From assembly GCF_021474685.1 (NCBI RefSeq), contig NZ_JAKEIT010000005.1, positions 1 to 64,000 on the forward strand: 64,000 nucleotides of DNA, given 5' to 3'. The notes under the pieces are model-generated. The model saw nothing but the letters and a program-made list of their open reading frames with translations, had not been told where the DNA came from and searched no databases. Below, piece after piece: positions 62,909 to 64,000 of this stretch (its first letter is position 1; every line of letters begins with the position of its first letter). The position numbers were made by a program, and so were the translations under genes. The DNA is from Tetragenococcus halophilus. GTDB lineage: Bacteria > Bacillota > Bacilli > Lactobacillales > Enterococcaceae.

Positions 62909-63719
62909 TATCCAATTTGTCATGAGCTTTAGCAACTAATTGACTAATACTTATATCTGATTGATTGATGCCTACTTGTTCTGATTTTTTCAAATGAACA
63001 ATAAATTCAATATTTCCTTGACCACCTGTAACCGGCGAATAATCTATAGCTTCTACATTGTAATTTTTTTGCAAGGCAAAGTCTAAGATATCTGCTAGCA
63101 CTTCTTGATGAACAAGTGGATCATGTATAATTCCCTTTTTTCCAACAGAAGTTCTTCCCGCTTCAAACTGTGGTTTAATTAGTGCCATGACCTCCCCTTC
63201 ATCTGTAAGTATTGGGTGAAGAGCTGGTAAAATTTTTTTTAACGAAATAAAGGATACGTCAATCGTAGCTATTTCAGGTTTACCATAAGTAAAATCAGAA
63301 GGTTTGCAATAGCGAAAATTCTTCCTTTCCATGACAACAACACGTGTATCTTGCCTAATTTTCCAGGCTAACTGATTATACCCGACATCAAGAGCGTAAC
63401 TTAACTTTGCACCATTTTGTAATGCACAGTCGGTAAAACCACCAGTGGAGGCACCAATGTCAAGTAAAATCTTGTCCTTTACTTGAAAATCAAATACTTT
63501 TAATGCCCTTTCTAACTTTAAACCACCTCTTGAAACATAGGGTAATTGTTCACCGATAAGTTTAAGCACAGTATCTTGCGGAATTTTCTCGCCAGCTTTA
63601 TCCAAGCGCTGATTTTTCTGCGTATAAACAGTCCCAGCCATCACGCCTCTTTTAGCTTGTTCTCGAGTTTCAAAAAGTCCTTGCTGGAAGGCCAAAACAT
63701 CTACACGTTCTTTTTTCAT
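62904..63719 (-). CDS. tlyA: TlyA-family rRNA methyltransferase (YqxC)
   Basis: A 271-residue protein with an N-terminal S4 RNA-binding domain (ERVDVLAFQQGLFETREQA) and a C-terminal FtsJ-like methyltransferase domain. The S-adenosylmethionine loop is LLDIGASTGGFTDCALQNGA, and IATIDVSFISL and ALIKPQFEAG follow. Such enzymes 2'-O-methylate rRNA; older databases call them haemolysins. The start overlaps the end of ispA by 4 bases, the usual ispA-tlyA-argR-recN order. Confidence 0.93.
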   Translation of the reverse strand: MKKERVDVLAFQQGLFETREQAKRGVMAGTVYTQKNQRLDKAGEKIPQDTVLKLIGEQLPYVSRGGLKLERALKVFDFQVKDKILLDIGASTGGFTDCALQNGAKLSYALDVGYNQLAWKIRQDTRVVVMERKNFRYCKPSDFTYGKPEIATIDVSFISLKKILPALHPILTDEGEVMALIKPQFEAGRTSVGKKGIIHDPLVHQEVLADILDFALQKNYNVEAIDYSPVTGGQGNIEFIVHLKKSEQVGINQSDISISQLVAKAHDKLDK

Positions 63720-64000
63720 TCCTTGCCTCTTTCCAATTCAAATAGCTGAATAATCTCTTCTAATAAACTAGGGTTAAAACCATCCAAAGACAAATTTTCC
63801 AGTATAGAACGTGCTTGTTCTAATTCCTTGCTTAAAGCTATCTTTGCTTGCTCTACTCCTAATAATCCGGGATATGTATTTTTTCCTGCTAGTTCGTCTT
63901 TTTGTGTTTTTTTGCCCATCTGTTCAGTTGTTGCTAATACATCAAGCAAATCATCTCTAACCTGAAAAGCTAAACCTAAATGAGTGGCAAAATCATCTAA
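63716..64000 (-). CDS. ispA: Polyprenyl diphosphate synthase IspA, C-terminal part
   Basis: The last 94 codons of a gene that begins beyond the window. The frame reads LDDFATHLGLAFQVRDDLLD, which is the second aspartate-rich motif of farnesyl/geranylgeranyl diphosphate synthases, then GKNTYPGLLGVEQAKIAL, typical of IspA. It would condense isopentenyl units for the undecaprenyl carrier. It overlaps the tlyA start by 4 bases. Confidence 0.9.
   Translation of the reverse strand, partial: LDDFATHLGLAFQVRDDLLDVLATTEQMGKKTQKDELAGKNTYPGLLGVEQAKIALSKELEQARSILENLSLDGFNPSLLEEIIQLFELERGKE

Noticed and set aside
1-64000. CRISPR array or tRNA/rRNA genes
   Set aside because: No regularly spaced direct repeats of CRISPR type were seen, and no cloverleaf or rRNA-like sequence was recognised. 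The three-copy repeat at 43.7 and 62.7 kb lacks unique equal-length spacers.

Overview
The window is chromosomal DNA of a low-GC Gram-positive coccus. The mur/fts cluster layout (mraZ-rsmH-ftsL-pbp-mraY-murD-murG-divIB-ftsA-ftsZ-ylmE-sepF-ylmG-ylmH-divIVA, then T-box-ileS), the GntR-type CitO with citrate lyase and a four-part oxaloacetate decarboxylase, and a CopY/CopZ pair together suggest Enterococcaceae, Enterococcus or more likely Tetragenococcus. This placement is inference; no rRNA lies in the window.

Region 1 (1-9 kb): a possible 18-residue peptide gene, free methionine-R-sulfoxide reductase, a UPF0210/ACT pair, a universal stress protein, rimM-trmD, an AbrB-type membrane protein, a TetR-controlled ABC exporter and an ion permease.

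Region 2 (9-24 kb): citrate fermentation. citCDEFX (minus) diverges from a citO-like regulator and citG (plus). Two near-identical 2-hydroxycarboxylate transporters lie in tandem, separated by an IS1182-family insertion sequence. They are followed by oadA-oadH-biotin carrier-oadB. Citrate is imported, cleaved by citrate lyase to acetate and oxaloacetate, and oxaloacetate is decarboxylated by the sodium pump. CitC, CitG and CitX build and activate the lyase prosthetic group.

Region 3 (24-41 kb): housekeeping genes, namely khpA-rpsP, a WrbA-like flavoprotein with twin operators, a large P-loop ATPase, csbD, ylxM-ffh, an aminotransferase, an orphan Phd/YefM-like protein, copY-copZ without a copper ATPase, a TagO-like transferase, a YihY protein, map, flavodoxin, a TetR regulator, an M29 aminopeptidase, a DtxR-type regulator and zwf.

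Region 4 (41-60 kb): ileS with a T-box leader, then the division and cell-wall cluster on the minus strand up to mraZ with a phased MraZ operator, DUF3397, CorA and DUF4044. Region 5 (60-64 kb): recN-argR-tlyA-ispA (ispA cut by the window end).

Main observations: (i) ylmG and divIB both have a perfect Shine-Dalgarno but an ATC codon at the start position, with no ATG/GTG/TTG available there; (ii) an unrecognised dispersed repeat of about 85 bp occurs three times, each cluster directly behind an intrinsic terminator; (iii) the IS is bracketed by identical 26-bp hairpins whose fusion would rebuild a terminator, and its transposase frame has a terminator inside it and no stop codon of its own; (iv) the transporter is tandemly duplicated around the IS.
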